From Actinoplanes sp. KI2 (lineage in GTDB: Bacteria > Actinomycetota > Actinomycetes > Mycobacteriales > Micromonosporaceae), in NCBI RefSeq assembly GCF_025630775.1, contig NZ_JAOSZE010000012.1, forward strand, positions 62,001 to 126,000: a stretch of DNA of 64,000 nucleotides, written 5' to 3'. Numbering within the stretch: the stretch's first letter is position 1; each line of letters begins with the position of its first letter. Positions 17,364 to 26,106 of this stretch are shown piece after piece. Under the pieces are notes generated by a model. The model ran no database searches and was not told where the DNA came from. It saw only the letters and a list, made by a program, of their open reading frames with translations. A program made the position numbers and the translations under genes.

Positions 17364-20171
17364 ATGAGAAAGAACCTCAGACGTACCCTCGCCGGGGGCG
17401 TGGCACTGGCCATCGGCATCACGCCGGCCGTGGCCGGGAGCGCCCCCGCGACGGCGGCCCCCGGTCCGGCGCCCTCGACGGCGGCCACCGCCGCCCCCGG
17501 AAACTACGACGCGCGGCACGATCCCGCGCTCGCCGGCGCGCTCGCCACCCGGGCGGCCGCGCTCTCCGCCCGGCCCTCGGTCCAGACCCTCCGCGCCCAG
17601 CTGGGTGATCAGGGCATCGTCGACATCGACCCGGTCACCGGCACGCCCCGCCAGGTGGCCCGGCTGGACGGCTTCCTCACCGGGCCGTCCCGCAAGCCCG
17701 CCGTACGGGTCGCCAAGGACTACCTCAAGGCGCACGCCGACCTGTTCGGCGTGGACCCGGCGACGCTGCACCTGAGCCGCGACTACCTGGACATCGCCGG
17801 CACCCACCACCTGAGCTTCCTGCAGCGGGTCGGCGACGTGCCGGTCTTCGGCAACGGCATCCGGGCCGACGTGGCGAAAAACGGCGCGCTGGTCCAGATG
17901 ACCGGCTCGCCGGTGCGGCAGCTGCCCGCGTCGCTGGCCGGGGCCAGATTGTCCGGCAGCCAGGCGCTCGACACGGCCCGCCGGGACGCCCGGGAGACCC
18001 GCCCGACCGCCGGCGACAAGGCCCAGCTGGTCGCCTTCCCGACCGCGGGCGGCCTGCGGCTGGGCTATCGGACGCTCACCATGCAGGCCGGTTACCTGCA
18101 CGTGGTCGACGCGCAGACCGGGCGTGTCCTCTACCGGCAGAGCCTCACCGCCCACGACGCCGGGCCCGACGCGCTGGTCTGGGACAACTACCCGGGCGCC
18201 CCGGCCGGCGGCAAGCAGCGGCGCGTCTCGCTGTCGAAGTGGGTCACCCCGTACGCGAAGAACCTCACCGGCAACTCGTCGCACGTGTTCTCCGACCTGA
18301 ACGACGACAACGTCGCCAACCCGGGCGAGGAGGTCGGCCAGAGCTCCCCGGGACACTTCACCTACCCGCTGAAGACGTTCACCGGCGAGCTCTGCTCGGC
18401 CCAGTACCAGTGCACCTGGGACCCGTTCAAGGCGTTCTCCTGGCAGGACAACCGGGCGATGGACGCCGCACAGCTGCTCTACTTCACCTCGGTGTTCCAC
18501 GACCACCTGCTGGCCGCGCCGATCGGCTTCACCCGGGCCGCGGGCAACTTCGAGACGCGCGACGGCGACCCCGTACAGGTGAATGATCTTGATGGGGCGA
18601 ACACCGACAACGGCTTCCCGGACGAGAACCACGTCGACAACGCGAACATGGCGACGCCGCCGGACGGCACCTCGCCCACGATGCAGATGTACCTGCAGCC
18701 GGCCGCGAACACGCCGGCGGCGGACGACCCGTACGTGCCGTCCGACGTCGGCAACGAGGCGTCCTCGGTCTACCACGAGTACACCCACGGCCTGTCCAAC
18801 CGTCTCGTCGTGGACGCGGCCGGGGTGTCGACGCTCAACGGGCCGCAGTCGGGCGCGATGGGCGAGGCGTGGAGCGACTGGTACGCCTACGACTACCTGC
18901 AGAGCGTCGGGCTGGAGAAGGACACCGCCAAACCCGGCGAGCTGGTGATCTTCGAGTACTCGACGGCCGGCGCGAACACCATCCGCACCCAGCCGCTCGA
19001 CTGCCCGGTCGGCGCCCCGGCGGCGGTCTGCCCCGGCCGGCCGAACGCGGGACCGGGCGGGTACACGTACGGTGACTACGGGAAGATCTCCCGCCGCGGC
19101 CCGGAGGTGCACGCGGACGGCGAGATCTGGGCGGAGACGCTCTGGGACCTGCGCACCGCGCTCGGCTACCGGCTGACCGAGTCCCTCGCCACCCGGGCGA
19201 TGGAGCTGTCCCCGGCCGACCCGTCCTTCCTGGACATGCGCAACGCGATCCTGATGGCCGACCAGGTGGTGGCCGGCGGCCGGCACCGTACGGCCATCTG
19301 GACCGTCTTCGCGCACCGCGGCATGGGCTTCTTCGCCGCGGCCGTGGACGGCTCGGACACCGCGCCGGTCGAGGACTTCTCGATGCCGCCCGCGCCGCAC
19401 TCGCCGAGGAGCTCGATCGCGGGCACGGTCACCGACCGCAGCACCGGACAGCCGGCCGCGGGCGTCGCGGTCACCTTCGGCGGCCACGCCTCCGGGTTCG
19501 CCGGCTCCTACGCCGCGGTCACCGACCACAACGGCCACTACCAGATCAAGAACATTTTCCTGGGTACGTATCAGAAGGTCGCCGCCGGCGGGGCCGGGTT
19601 CGAAAGTCAGATCAAGACGGTCACCGTGGTCGCCGCCCCGGGCACGGTCGACTGGTCGGTCCGCCGCGACTGGGCCGCGGCCCAGGGCGGCGCCTCGGTC
19701 ACCGCCTTCGACGGCGAGGACAACAGCGGCTTCGGCTGCGGCCCCGGCCAGGCGATCGACATGTCGCAGGGCACCGGCTGGAGCTCCGACGCGGTCGTCA
19801 CGACCGGGACGGCGATCGAGCCCCGCTCGGTCACCATCGCGCTGCCGGCCGCGGTCAACCTGGCCTCCATCGAGATCAACCCGACCGGCAACTGCGGCGA
19901 CGACCCGAGCTCCTCCACCGGCGACTACCGGCTGGAGACCTCACCGGACGGCGCCGCCTGGACGGTGGCGGCCACCGGCCACTTCGGGACGGCCGACCGC
20001 AACCGGATGAACCCGGTGAGCCTGTCGGCCGGCACGTCCGCCGTGAAGTTCCTCCGCTACACGATGCTCGGCACCCAGGTCGCCGACGAGGGCGGCCACT
20101 GCCCGAGCCAGTCCACCGGCTGCGCGTTCGTCGACACCGTCGAGATCGGAGCGTACGGCGCTCCGGCCTGA
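17364..20171 (+). CDS. Secreted M36 (fungalysin-type) metallopeptidase
   Basis: 935 residues from ATG 17364. A Sec signal peptide (RKNLRRTLAGGVALAIG, cleavage near AAP) is followed by an FTP-like propeptide (about 60-270) and the peptidase domain (about 280-640) with zinc ligands HEYTH (471-475) and Glu501 in GEAWSDWY. Downstream come a carboxypeptidase-regulatory-like beta domain (AGTVTDRSTGQPAAGVAV) and a discoidin-like C-terminal domain (about 790-930) with LETSPDGAAW. The enzyme should be an extracellular, self-activating protease that degrades protein polymers. It is followed by a perfect 12-bp-stem hairpin. Confidence 0.94.
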   Translation: MRKNLRRTLAGGVALAIGITPAVAGSAPATAAPGPAPSTAATAAPGNYDARHDPALAGALATRAAALSARPSVQTLRAQLGDQGIVDIDPVTGTPRQVARLDGFLTGPSRKPAVRVAKDYLKAHADLFGVDPATLHLSRDYLDIAGTHHLSFLQRVGDVPVFGNGIRADVAKNGALVQMTGSPVRQLPASLAGARLSGSQALDTARRDARETRPTAGDKAQLVAFPTAGGLRLGYRTLTMQAGYLHVVDAQTGRVLYRQSLTAHDAGPDALVWDNYPGAPAGGKQRRVSLSKWVTPYAKNLTGNSSHVFSDLNDDNVANPGEEVGQSSPGHFTYPLKTFTGELCSAQYQCTWDPFKAFSWQDNRAMDAAQLLYFTSVFHDHLLAAPIGFTRAAGNFETRDGDPVQVNDLDGANTDNGFPDENHVDNANMATPPDGTSPTMQMYLQPAANTPAADDPYVPSDVGNEASSVYHEYTHGLSNRLVVDAAGVSTLNGPQSGAMGEAWSDWYAYDYLQSVGLEKDTAKPGELVIFEYSTAGANTIRTQPLDCPVGAPAAVCPGRPNAGPGGYTYGDYGKISRRGPEVHADGEIWAETLWDLRTALGYRLTESLATRAMELSPADPSFLDMRNAILMADQVVAGGRHRTAIWTVFAHRGMGFFAAAVDGSDTAPVEDFSMPPAPHSPRSSIAGTVTDRSTGQPAAGVAVTFGGHASGFAGSYAAVTDHNGHYQIKNIFLGTYQKVAAGGAGFESQIKTVTVVAAPGTVDWSVRRDWAAAQGGASVTAFDGEDNSGFGCGPGQAIDMSQGTGWSSDAVVTTGTAIEPRSVTIALPAAVNLASIEINPTGNCGDDPSSSTGDYRLETSPDGAAWTVAATGHFGTADRNRMNPVSLSAGTSAVKFLRYTMLGTQVADEGGHCPSQSTGCAFVDTVEIGAYGAPA

Positions 20172-20180
20172 CCGGAACGA

Positions 20181-20210
20181 GCCCCGCCGGGGATGTCACC
20201 CCGGCGGGGC
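20181..20210. terminator. Hairpin between convergent genes
   Basis: Perfect 12-bp stem GCCCCGCCGGGG / CCCCGGCGGGGC with the 6-nt loop ATGTCA, no T-run, 10 nt after the M36 stop and 16 nt before the Rieske stop on the other strand. Probable bidirectional terminator. Confidence 0.8.
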
Positions 20211-20225
20211 CAGCAGTGCACCGCC

Positions 20226-20921
20226 TCAGTCCGCCGTGGTCCGGGGGACGAAGACCTGGATCTGCCCGCTCTGTTCGCGGGCCCGGATCTCCGGCAGGCG
20301 GCCCGGCTTGGTCTTCAGCTGATAATGGATCACCTCGCCGTCGAGCGCGAAGAACGTGCGGTGGCAGGGGCAGTCCAGCCGACGCTCGGGAAGGTTGAGC
20401 AGCAGCCGGCAGGCCTGGTGGGTGCAGATGCCCGAGCGGGCGCTGACCACGCCGTCGACGCGGTGGAGGTAGCCGGTCACCGCGCCGGTGTCGAAGGTGC
20501 GCGCATCGCCCTCGGCAAGGTCCTCGCTCGCCATGACCGTGTGCCAGGCGCCGTCATTCGGTGACAGGGTGGGCGACGGCTCGGCCGTCGTGGGCGCCGC
20601 CACCGTGCGGTCGACCACGACGGCGACGACGGCGGCGCCGGCCGCGGCGGCGGTGCCCGCGAGAAGTTGGCGGCGCCGGCCGGTCGGTGGACGGCCGACC
20701 TCGGGCTCGGCTTCGCCGGCCCGCGCCATTTCGGTGGCCACCTTGGCCCGCAGGTCGGCCAGGAACTCGGGGCGCGGCATGGCCCCCTCCGGCTCGGCGG
20801 CTCGCAGCGCGATCGCCGCGCGCAGCGCGTCCGCCTCGTCGTCGGTGGGCACGAAGCGGCCCGGCCGGCGCTGGCGCAGCAACCGGTCGATGTAGGCGGA
20901 GATCCGGCGCACCCTGTTCAC
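20226..20921 (-). CDS. Membrane-anchored Rieske 2Fe-2S protein, co-encoded with an ECF sigma factor
   Basis: 231 residues. An N-terminal soluble part (1-80, AYIDRLLRQRRPGRF, DEADALRAAIALRA) is followed by one helix (about 84-106, RRRQLLAGTAAAAGAAVVAV) and an outward-facing Rieske domain with ligands CTH and CPCH and both disulfide cysteines (CTHQAC, CPC). The GC after the first His found in most Rieske sites is replaced by AC. The start overlaps the sigma factor stop (ATGA). Topology and gene order resemble an anti-sigma factor, so it could be a redox sensor for the sigma factor, or simply an electron carrier for the operon. Confidence 0.88.
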   Translation of the reverse strand: MNRVRRISAYIDRLLRQRRPGRFVPTDDEADALRAAIALRAAEPEGAMPRPEFLADLRAKVATEMARAGEAEPEVGRPPTGRRRQLLAGTAAAAGAAVVAVVVDRTVAAPTTAEPSPTLSPNDGAWHTVMASEDLAEGDARTFDTGAVTGYLHRVDGVVSARSGICTHQACRLLLNLPERRLDCPCHRTFFALDGEVIHYQLKTKPGRLPEIRAREQSGQIQVFVPRTTAD

Positions 20922-21466
20922 CGCCCTTCCGCGTCGATGAGTTTCGCCGCCGCTCGCAGTGCTCGATATTGCAGAACCTTGGCGTGGGTGATACTGACGC
21001 CGAGGTTCGCGGCCGCCTCGCGGATCGACGCGGCCTGCAGGAACCTCAGCTCCAGGATTTTCCGGTATCGCTCGGGGAGCGCCGCGAGCAGCCGCCGTAC
21101 CTGGCCCTCGGCTTCCGGCCGGCCGGGCGGCGCGGCGTACTCGTCGGCGATGGCGTCCGGGTCGATCGAGGTTACCTGGCGGCCCAGCGTGCGACGCCAG
21201 TGCTCGGCGAGCGTCGTCCGCGCGGTGGCCCGCAGGTACGCCCGTACCTCGCCGATCGAGGCGTCGGGACGCAGCCGCGGCATCGCGGCGAGGAACACCT
21301 CGGTCGTCAGGTCCTCGGCGTCCGGCCGGTTGCCGACGCGGCTGAACATCAGCCGGTAGACCCGCTCCGCGTTGTCCCGGTAGACCTCTTCCCAGCTCGG
21401 GTACGTCTCAGCGCCCACCAGCCGCAGAACGCGTGGCTCCGGGGGCTGCGGATCCGCAACCGCCAT
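20918..21466 (-). CDS. ECF-type sigma-70 factor
   Basis: 182 residues from ATG 21466. Two ATGs are in frame; AGGAGG ends only 3 nt before the first (21472) but 9 nt before the second, so 21466 is preferred. Region 2 (YRDNAERVYRLMFSRVGNRPDAEDL) and region 4 (LPERYRKILELRFLQAASIREAA) are both present. It is coupled to the Rieske gene and lies 36 nt downstream of the small membrane gene, so it belongs to a redox-protein operon starting at 23363. Confidence 0.92.
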   Translation of the reverse strand: MAVADPQPPEPRVLRLVGAETYPSWEEVYRDNAERVYRLMFSRVGNRPDAEDLTTEVFLAAMPRLRPDASIGEVRAYLRATARTTLAEHWRRTLGRQVTSIDPDAIADEYAAPPGRPEAEGQVRRLLAALPERYRKILELRFLQAASIREAAANLGVSITHAKVLQYRALRAAAKLIDAEGR

Positions 21467-21502
21467 CGGCATTCACCTCCTGCGGTGAGATACGCACGCG
21501 GG

Positions 21503-21913
21503 TTACACCGGACCGGACCTAGCCGCACCGCCGGCCGCCCGATGTCGCAGCGCCTGAATCCAGAGCGCGGTGAGCAGTCCCAGTGTCGCAAGCTCCGACA
21601 GCACGCTGACCAATGCTTGCGGGTGCGGCTGGAACCCCCGCTCGGTGAACCCCCAGATCCCCACCGTGCGGGAGAGCACGAAGCCGCCCAGGGCGCCGAG
21701 CGCGGTGCCGGCCGCCGCCAGTTGCACCAGCAGCGGTCCGCCGAGCAGCAGCAGCGTGGCCAGCGCGAACGACACCGCTGCCTGCAGGAGAAACATCGGT
21801 CCGACGTGGGGCACGAAACGGTAGCCGTCGACGTAAAGCTCAGCGTGCACGTAACCGCTCACGGCGACCGTGGCCACCACGACGAGCCGGATCACCAGCC
21901 TTGCCGTGCTCAT
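21503..21913 (-). CDS. Small four-helix membrane protein
   Basis: 136 residues, ATG 21913 overlapping the stop of the metallophosphoesterase gene (ATGA), with AAGGAGG about 10 nt upstream. Four hydrophobic stretches (VIRLVVVATVAVSGYVHAEL, MFLLQAAVSFALATLLLL, LAAAGTALGALGGFVLS, LSELATLGLLTALWIQAL). No recognised domain. Its place between a Tat phosphoesterase/cupredoxin pair and a sigma/Rieske pair suggests a role in the same envelope redox process. Confidence 0.78.
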   Translation of the reverse strand: MSTARLVIRLVVVATVAVSGYVHAELYVDGYRFVPHVGPMFLLQAAVSFALATLLLLGGPLLVQLAAAGTALGALGGFVLSRTVGIWGFTERGFQPHPQALVSVLSELATLGLLTALWIQALRHRAAGGAARSGPV

Positions 21914-22860
21914 GTGAGTCGTTCCTCCTTCACCGCCAGGGCCTGGTCCCCTTCCCGATAGGTCACGGTGCGGATGCCCAGGGCGTCCTCGAGCTGCCGG
22001 GCCGGGAGGACCTGCGGGGTAGGCGCGGGAGCGCGGCCCGGCGCGGGCAACGGATAGGCCGTCGTGGTGGCGGAGTGAAAGGTGATGTTGCCCTCGGTCT
22101 TGGTGAACAACTGGTGGACATGTCCGTTGAGGCAGGTCACCGAGGAGAAGCGGCGCAACATGTTGATCACTTGCAGCGCGTCGTCGGTGCTCCAGCCCCA
22201 CTGCGGATACATGGCGAACAGCGGGATGTGGCTGAACACCACGACCGGGGTGTCCGGCTTCACCGCGGCCAGATCCCGGCGTACGAAATCGATCTGTTCG
22301 GTTCCCAGATGCCCCAACTTCTCCAGGCTCAGCGTGTTGACCAGGGCCAGGAAGTGCACGCCGTGGGTGTCGAAGCTGTACCACCCGTCGCCGGCCGTGT
22401 TGGCGCCGAACGTACGCAGGTAGGCCCGGCCGCCGTCGCCAACGGAATCGTGTTCGCCCGGCACCACGAAGACCCGCTCCGCCCGGACCGTGGACAGCAT
22501 CTGCTTGACCTGGTCGAACTGCGCGGGGGTCGACAGGTGGGTCAGATCCCCGGTGTGCATGACGAAGTCGGGCCGGAACCCCAACGAGTTGATCCGGTCC
22601 ACCGCGTGGCCGAACGAGGCGGTGACATCGGTGTTGGCGGGCCCGGTGAACCCGATGTGGCTGTCGGAGACCTGGACGAACCGCAGCGCGCCGGGGTCGG
22701 CGGTGGCGGTGGCGTCATGATCGTGGGCGACGTGGCTGATCACCTCGCCGGCGGCCACGCTGAGCACCACCGCGCCGCCGAACCATCCGGCATGGCGGAT
22801 CAACTGCCGCCGGGTCATGCCCGCGCCGTCGGCGCCGTGTTCGTGGCTGCCCCCGTTCAT
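21910..22860 (-). CDS. Tat-exported metallophosphoesterase
   Basis: 316 residues from ATG 22860, which overlaps the cupredoxin stop (ATGA); a longer reading from 22905 is less likely. A Tat-like signal (TRRQLIRHAGWFGGAVVLSVAAG) begins near residue 16. Calcineurin-fold metal motifs are complete: SDSHIGF, HTGDLTH, PGEHD, FSHIPLF and NGHVHQ. Substrate is unknown. The preceding HEHGADGAG segment and the cupredoxin neighbour hint at copper-linked envelope biology. Confidence 0.9.
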   Translation of the reverse strand: MNGGSHEHGADGAGMTRRQLIRHAGWFGGAVVLSVAAGEVISHVAHDHDATATADPGALRFVQVSDSHIGFTGPANTDVTASFGHAVDRINSLGFRPDFVMHTGDLTHLSTPAQFDQVKQMLSTVRAERVFVVPGEHDSVGDGGRAYLRTFGANTAGDGWYSFDTHGVHFLALVNTLSLEKLGHLGTEQIDFVRRDLAAVKPDTPVVVFSHIPLFAMYPQWGWSTDDALQVINMLRRFSSVTCLNGHVHQLFTKTEGNITFHSATTTAYPLPAPGRAPAPTPQVLPARQLEDALGIRTVTYREGDQALAVKEERLT

Positions 22861-23363
22861 CGGGTCACCGTCACGGTGGCCGTCATGAACGGGTGAATCG
22901 AGCACAGGTAGGTGAAGGTGCCCGCCTTGGTGAAGGTGTGACTGAAGGTGTCATTGGTGCCCAGGGCCTTGGAGTTGAGTGGTCCGCCGGACCCGCTGCT
23001 GGTCACCGTGTGCGCGTCGGAGTCCTGATTGGTCCAGGTCACCGTGGTTCCGACCGGCACGGTCAGCACGGCCGGCGCGAAGGCGAAGTTCTTGATGGCG
23101 ACACGGTCACCGGCGACCGGCGCCGCGGCGCCGGCGGTCGCCGCGGATGGCGACGGCATGGGCATACCCGCCATCGACGGTGGCGGGCCGGAACCACCCG
23201 GCATACCCGGCAGGCTGCCGCCCGGTGAGGCCCTCAGCCCGGCGTCCGCCTTGTTTCCACCGGTACCACCGCACGCCGCAACCAGCCCGAAAGAGCCGAT
23301 GAGCGCGAGGGAAACGGCGCCGCTACGCATTCTGCGAGCATTGGTATTGATGCGCGGTCGCAT
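22857..23363 (-). CDS. Cupredoxin (plastocyanin/azurin-like) lipoprotein
   Basis: 168 residues, ATG 23363 with AGGAGGA upstream. N-terminal lipoprotein signal ending in VAAC (LIGSFGLVAAC), a Pro/Gly/Ser/Met-rich linker (about 35-80), then a blue-copper domain with ligands His in DSDAHTVT and CSIHPFM (Cys, His, Met) near the C terminus. It probably carries electrons outside the membrane. It is the first gene of a five-gene operon ending in the Rieske protein. Confidence 0.92.
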   Translation of the reverse strand: MRPRINTNARRMRSGAVSLALIGSFGLVAACGGTGGNKADAGLRASPGGSLPGMPGGSGPPPSMAGMPMPSPSAATAGAAAPVAGDRVAIKNFAFAPAVLTVPVGTTVTWTNQDSDAHTVTSSGSGGPLNSKALGTNDTFSHTFTKAGTFTYLCSIHPFMTATVTVTR

Positions 23364-23505
23364 GATTGAAGCTCCTCCTGACGGATTTTTCGCGTCCGAA
23401 CAGGAATACGAGCGGGGGTTACACCGACAATTTTCCGCCGGCCCCGGGTAACCCCGGTGCGTATGTCCTCGCGACAGGTCGAACGTGCCTTTCCGGGAGG
23501 TAGGA

Positions 23506-23943
23506 ATGCGCAAGGCAGTCATGTCGGGGATTCTCGTGGCCGGCACCATCGGGAGCTTGGTGGCCTTCACCGGTCCGGCCTCGGCGAGCGGGCGACCGTG
23601 CAGCCCGGGTTTCTCCACCATTGGCGTGGGCAGCCAGGGCAGCCCGTACATCCTGAAGGCGAAGCAGGATGACGACGAGCCGGGCGGCTCGCCGGTGGTG
23701 GGCGAGGAATTCGAGATCAAGGTGCCGGCCGGGCAGGTTTGGCAGGTCACCTTCGCCGACAACGGCGTGATTTTCTTCGATCAGCCGTCCACGTCGACGG
23801 TCGACGGCATTCGAGAGGTGCACGCCGCGCCGAGTCAGCCCGGAACGCAGCACATGACGGTCCATTCGGTGAGCCGGGCCACCGGCGAGGTGATCGACGC
23901 TTTCGTGGACGTCCCAGCCGCGCCCAACTGCGGAGGGCACTGA
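23506..23943 (+). CDS. Small secreted protein, function unknown
   Basis: 145 residues from ATG 23506, with GGGAGGTAGGA immediately upstream. Signal peptide MRKAVMSGILVAGTIGSLVA ends near ASASG. The mature part is a beta-rich domain of about 110 residues with two cysteines (RPCSPGF, APNCGGH) near its ends, which could form one disulfide. I recognise no family. It is divergent from the cupredoxin operon across 142 bp. Confidence 0.75.
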   Translation: MRKAVMSGILVAGTIGSLVAFTGPASASGRPCSPGFSTIGVGSQGSPYILKAKQDDDEPGGSPVVGEEFEIKVPAGQVWQVTFADNGVIFFDQPSTSTVDGIREVHAAPSQPGTQHMTVHSVSRATGEVIDAFVDVPAAPNCGGH

Positions 23944-23955
23944 AACGCGTCCCGC

Positions 23956-23990
23956 GGGCCCCGCCGGGTGCAGGTCACCCGGCGAGGCCC
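23956..23990. terminator. Hairpin between convergent genes
   Basis: 15-bp stem with one mismatch (GGGCCCCGCCGGGTG / CACCCGGCGAGGCCC) and loop CAGGT, 12 nt after the secreted protein stop and 12 nt before the SRPBCC gene stop. Likely bidirectional terminator without a T-run. Confidence 0.75.
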
Positions 23991-24002
23991 GTCATCAGGA
24001 CG

Positions 24003-24404
24003 CTACGGCCGCTCCATTTTCCGCTTCAGTCTGCGGAGATCGGACAACACGGCATCGGCGTCGCGCTCGAAGTCCTCGTCGCTCATGGCCGCCTGGCGAC
24101 GCAGGCTGAACACCACTTCGCAACCGGTGCCGTCGGCGGTCACCCGCATCGGGTTGTAGAAGGTCTCGCCCGACGCGAGCGTCACCTCGTGGTCCAGGAC
24201 GCCGAACTCGTTGCGGGGCGCGAAGGCGACCACGATCCGGCCCATCGGCGACTCCATGACCCATTGCCCGTCGACCAGTTCGATGGAGCTGCCCAGGCCC
24301 GGCGCCCACGCGGGCAGGTGAGAGGGGTCGGACGCGTAGTCGTAGACGTCCTGGACCGAGCGGTCGATGTGTGCACTCAGGTGCCGGGATGTCTCCATGT
24401 CCAT
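24003..24404 (-). CDS. SRPBCC-family (START/Bet v1-like) protein
   Basis: 133 residues. SAHIDRSVQDVYDYASDPSH at the N terminus and VVFSLRRQAAMSDEDFERDA at the C terminus are typical of polyketide-cyclase/SRPBCC proteins, which bind hydrophobic ligands in a helix-grip fold. ATG 24404 and ATG 24398 are both possible starts. It lies 12 nt beyond the Old Yellow Enzyme gene on the same strand and is probably its operon partner. Confidence 0.82.
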   Translation of the reverse strand: MDMETSRHLSAHIDRSVQDVYDYASDPSHLPAWAPGLGSSIELVDGQWVMESPMGRIVVAFAPRNEFGVLDHEVTLASGETFYNPMRVTADGTGCEVVFSLRRQAAMSDEDFERDADAVLSDLRRLKRKMERP

Positions 24405-24416
24405 GGCGCGAAGCTA

Positions 24417-25529
24417 TCAAGCACGCAAAGACGCTGTCTTGAAGGAATCGGACGTGACGCCGTGCTGGTAGGTCGGGTAGGTGAGGTAGCCGGTGTCGCC
24501 TCCGGCGTACCAGGTCGCCTGGTCGTCGGGCGCGAGGGGTAGGTCCTGCCGGAGCCGCTCGACCAGGTCCGGGTTGCTGATGAAGGCCCGGCCGAAGCTG
24601 ATCAGGTCGGCGCCCAGCCCCAGCCAGTGGTCGGCGGCCGCCTTGTCCGTGGTGCGCGGGCCCATCGGGAAGGTCGGGTTGACGATGAGGGTGCCGGGCC
24701 AGGCGTCGCGCAGGCCGGCCAGGACGTCCTCGCCGGTGGTGGCCTCCAGGTGCAGGTAGGCCAGACCGAGCGGCGCGAGCTCGGCGACGAGCGCGCCGTA
24801 CAGCTCGGGGACGTCGGTGTCGTGCGCGCCCCACAGGCCGGCGCCGGGCGAGAGCCGGATGCCGGTGCGGTGCGCACCGACCGCGTCGACGGTCGCGGTG
24901 ACCGCCTCGACGGCGAACCGGATCCGGTTGGCGATCGAGCCACCGTACCGGTCGGTGCGCAGGTTGGCGCTGCTGGACAGGAACTGTGCGATGAGATAGC
25001 CGTTCGCGCCGTGCAGTTCCACCCCGTCGAAGCCGGCGTCGACGGCGCGCCGCGCGGCCTGGGCATAGGAATCCGCGTGCTCGGGCACCTCCGCGGTCAG
25101 CAACGCCCGCGGCGTGGGCGCCGGTTTCGGGCCGGTCGGGGTGAACACCTTGCCCTCGGCCGGCACCGCCGAGGGGCCCACCGGGTGCAGGCCCGTGGTG
25201 TCCGGGTGCGACACCCGGCCGCCGTGCATGATCTGGGCGAAGACGCGCCCACCGTTGGCGTGCACCGCGTCGGTGACCAGTTGCCACGATTTGACCTGCT
25301 CATCGGTGTGCAGCCCGGGGGTGCCCGGGTTGGACTGGCCGACCAGGCTGGGCTGCACCCCCTCGGTCACGATGAGCCCGGCGCTGGCGCGCTGGGCGTA
25401 GTACGTCGCCATCGACGGTGTCGCCAGCGCACCGGCCGCCGCGCGGACCCGGGTCATCGGGGCCATCACCACACGGTTAGGCAGGACCAGCTCGCCGAGC
25501 CGGTACCGGTCGAACAGGGTCGTCATCAC
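24417..25529 (-). CDS. Old Yellow Enzyme-type FMN alkene reductase
   Basis: 370 residues. TIM-barrel OYE: LFDRYRLGELVLPNRVVMAPMTR at the N terminus, the flavin/substrate motif QIMHGGRVSHP, the active-site ELHGANGYLIAQFLS segment with the conserved NRTDxYGGS-like LRTDRYGGSIANR, and DLISFGRAFISNPDLV at the phosphate site. It reduces activated C=C bonds using NAD(P)H. It is divergent from a MerR gene with a symmetrical operator between, so expression is probably induced by an electrophile. Confidence 0.95.
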   Translation of the reverse strand: MMTTLFDRYRLGELVLPNRVVMAPMTRVRAAAGALATPSMATYYAQRASAGLIVTEGVQPSLVGQSNPGTPGLHTDEQVKSWQLVTDAVHANGGRVFAQIMHGGRVSHPDTTGLHPVGPSAVPAEGKVFTPTGPKPAPTPRALLTAEVPEHADSYAQAARRAVDAGFDGVELHGANGYLIAQFLSSSANLRTDRYGGSIANRIRFAVEAVTATVDAVGAHRTGIRLSPGAGLWGAHDTDVPELYGALVAELAPLGLAYLHLEATTGEDVLAGLRDAWPGTLIVNPTFPMGPRTTDKAAADHWLGLGADLISFGRAFISNPDLVERLRQDLPLAPDDQATWYAGGDTGYLTYPTYQHGVTSDSFKTASLRA

Positions 25530-25561
25530 ACGCCGCCTTTCACGGACCCCACGATCGCCAC

Positions 25562-25594
25562 GTCAGCTACGCTAAAAGCTGACATTGACGTCAG
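25562..25594. promoter_or_regulatory. MerR-type operator between OYE and merR genes
   Basis: GTCAGCT-N8-AGCTGAC (25562-25583) is a perfect 7-bp dyad; the right arm forms a second dyad CTGAC-N6-GTCAG (25579-25594). Three half-sites in the 103-bp divergent spacer are consistent with binding by the neighbouring MerR protein. TTGACG at 25585-25590 may be a -35 element for the merR gene. Confidence 0.6.
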
Positions 25595-25632
25595 ATGCAA
25601 GCGTTGAGAACCAAGTCACAGCGGGAGACACG

Positions 25633-26016
25633 ATGCGGATTGGTGACCTCGCCACGCGCACCGGCGTGAGCGTGCGGTCCCTGCGCTACTACGAGGAGCA
25701 GGGGCTGCTCACCAGCACCCGCAGCCCCAGCGGTCAACGCCACTACACCGAGCACGAGATCGCCCGGGTCACGTTCATCCAGCGGCTGTACGCCGCCGGG
25801 CTGTCCAGCCGCACCATCGCCGAGTTGCTGCCCTGCGTCGACTCGCCCAGCGAGCAGAACACCGACGCCGCCTGGGACCGGATGATGCGGGAACGCGACC
25901 GCATCACCGAACACCTCGAGGAACTCACCCGGGCGCGGGACGCCCTCGACCGGCTCATCGAGATCAACCGCGCCCACCGGGCCCGGCTCGCGGAGGCAGG
26001 CTTTCACGGGTTGTAA
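25633..26016 (+). CDS. MerR-family transcriptional regulator
   Basis: 127 residues from ATG 25633 (GCGGGAGA upstream). Classic MerR N terminus MRIGDLATRTGVSVRSLRYYEEQGLL followed by the wing SPSGQRHYTE and a coiled-coil dimerisation helix (about 80-115). No C-terminal metal-binding cysteine cluster is present (one Cys, LPCVDSP), so an organic electrophile or redox signal is more likely than metal. It controls, by inference, the divergent OYE gene. Confidence 0.93.
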   Translation: MRIGDLATRTGVSVRSLRYYEEQGLLTSTRSPSGQRHYTEHEIARVTFIQRLYAAGLSSRTIAELLPCVDSPSEQNTDAAWDRMMRERDRITEHLEELTRARDALDRLIEINRAHRARLAEAGFHGL

Positions 26017-26106
26017 TCACGCTCCTCCATTCTGGTCACATTCATTCACTACGGTCGATCTCAGGCGCGCCGGACGAATGTGACTGATCACGAGGAGAGA
26101 CAAGTG

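Noticed and set aside
17244..19538. Long minus-strand frame opposite the M36 peptidase
   Set aside because: Shadow frame; plus strand has signal peptide, HEYTH and secretion architecture.
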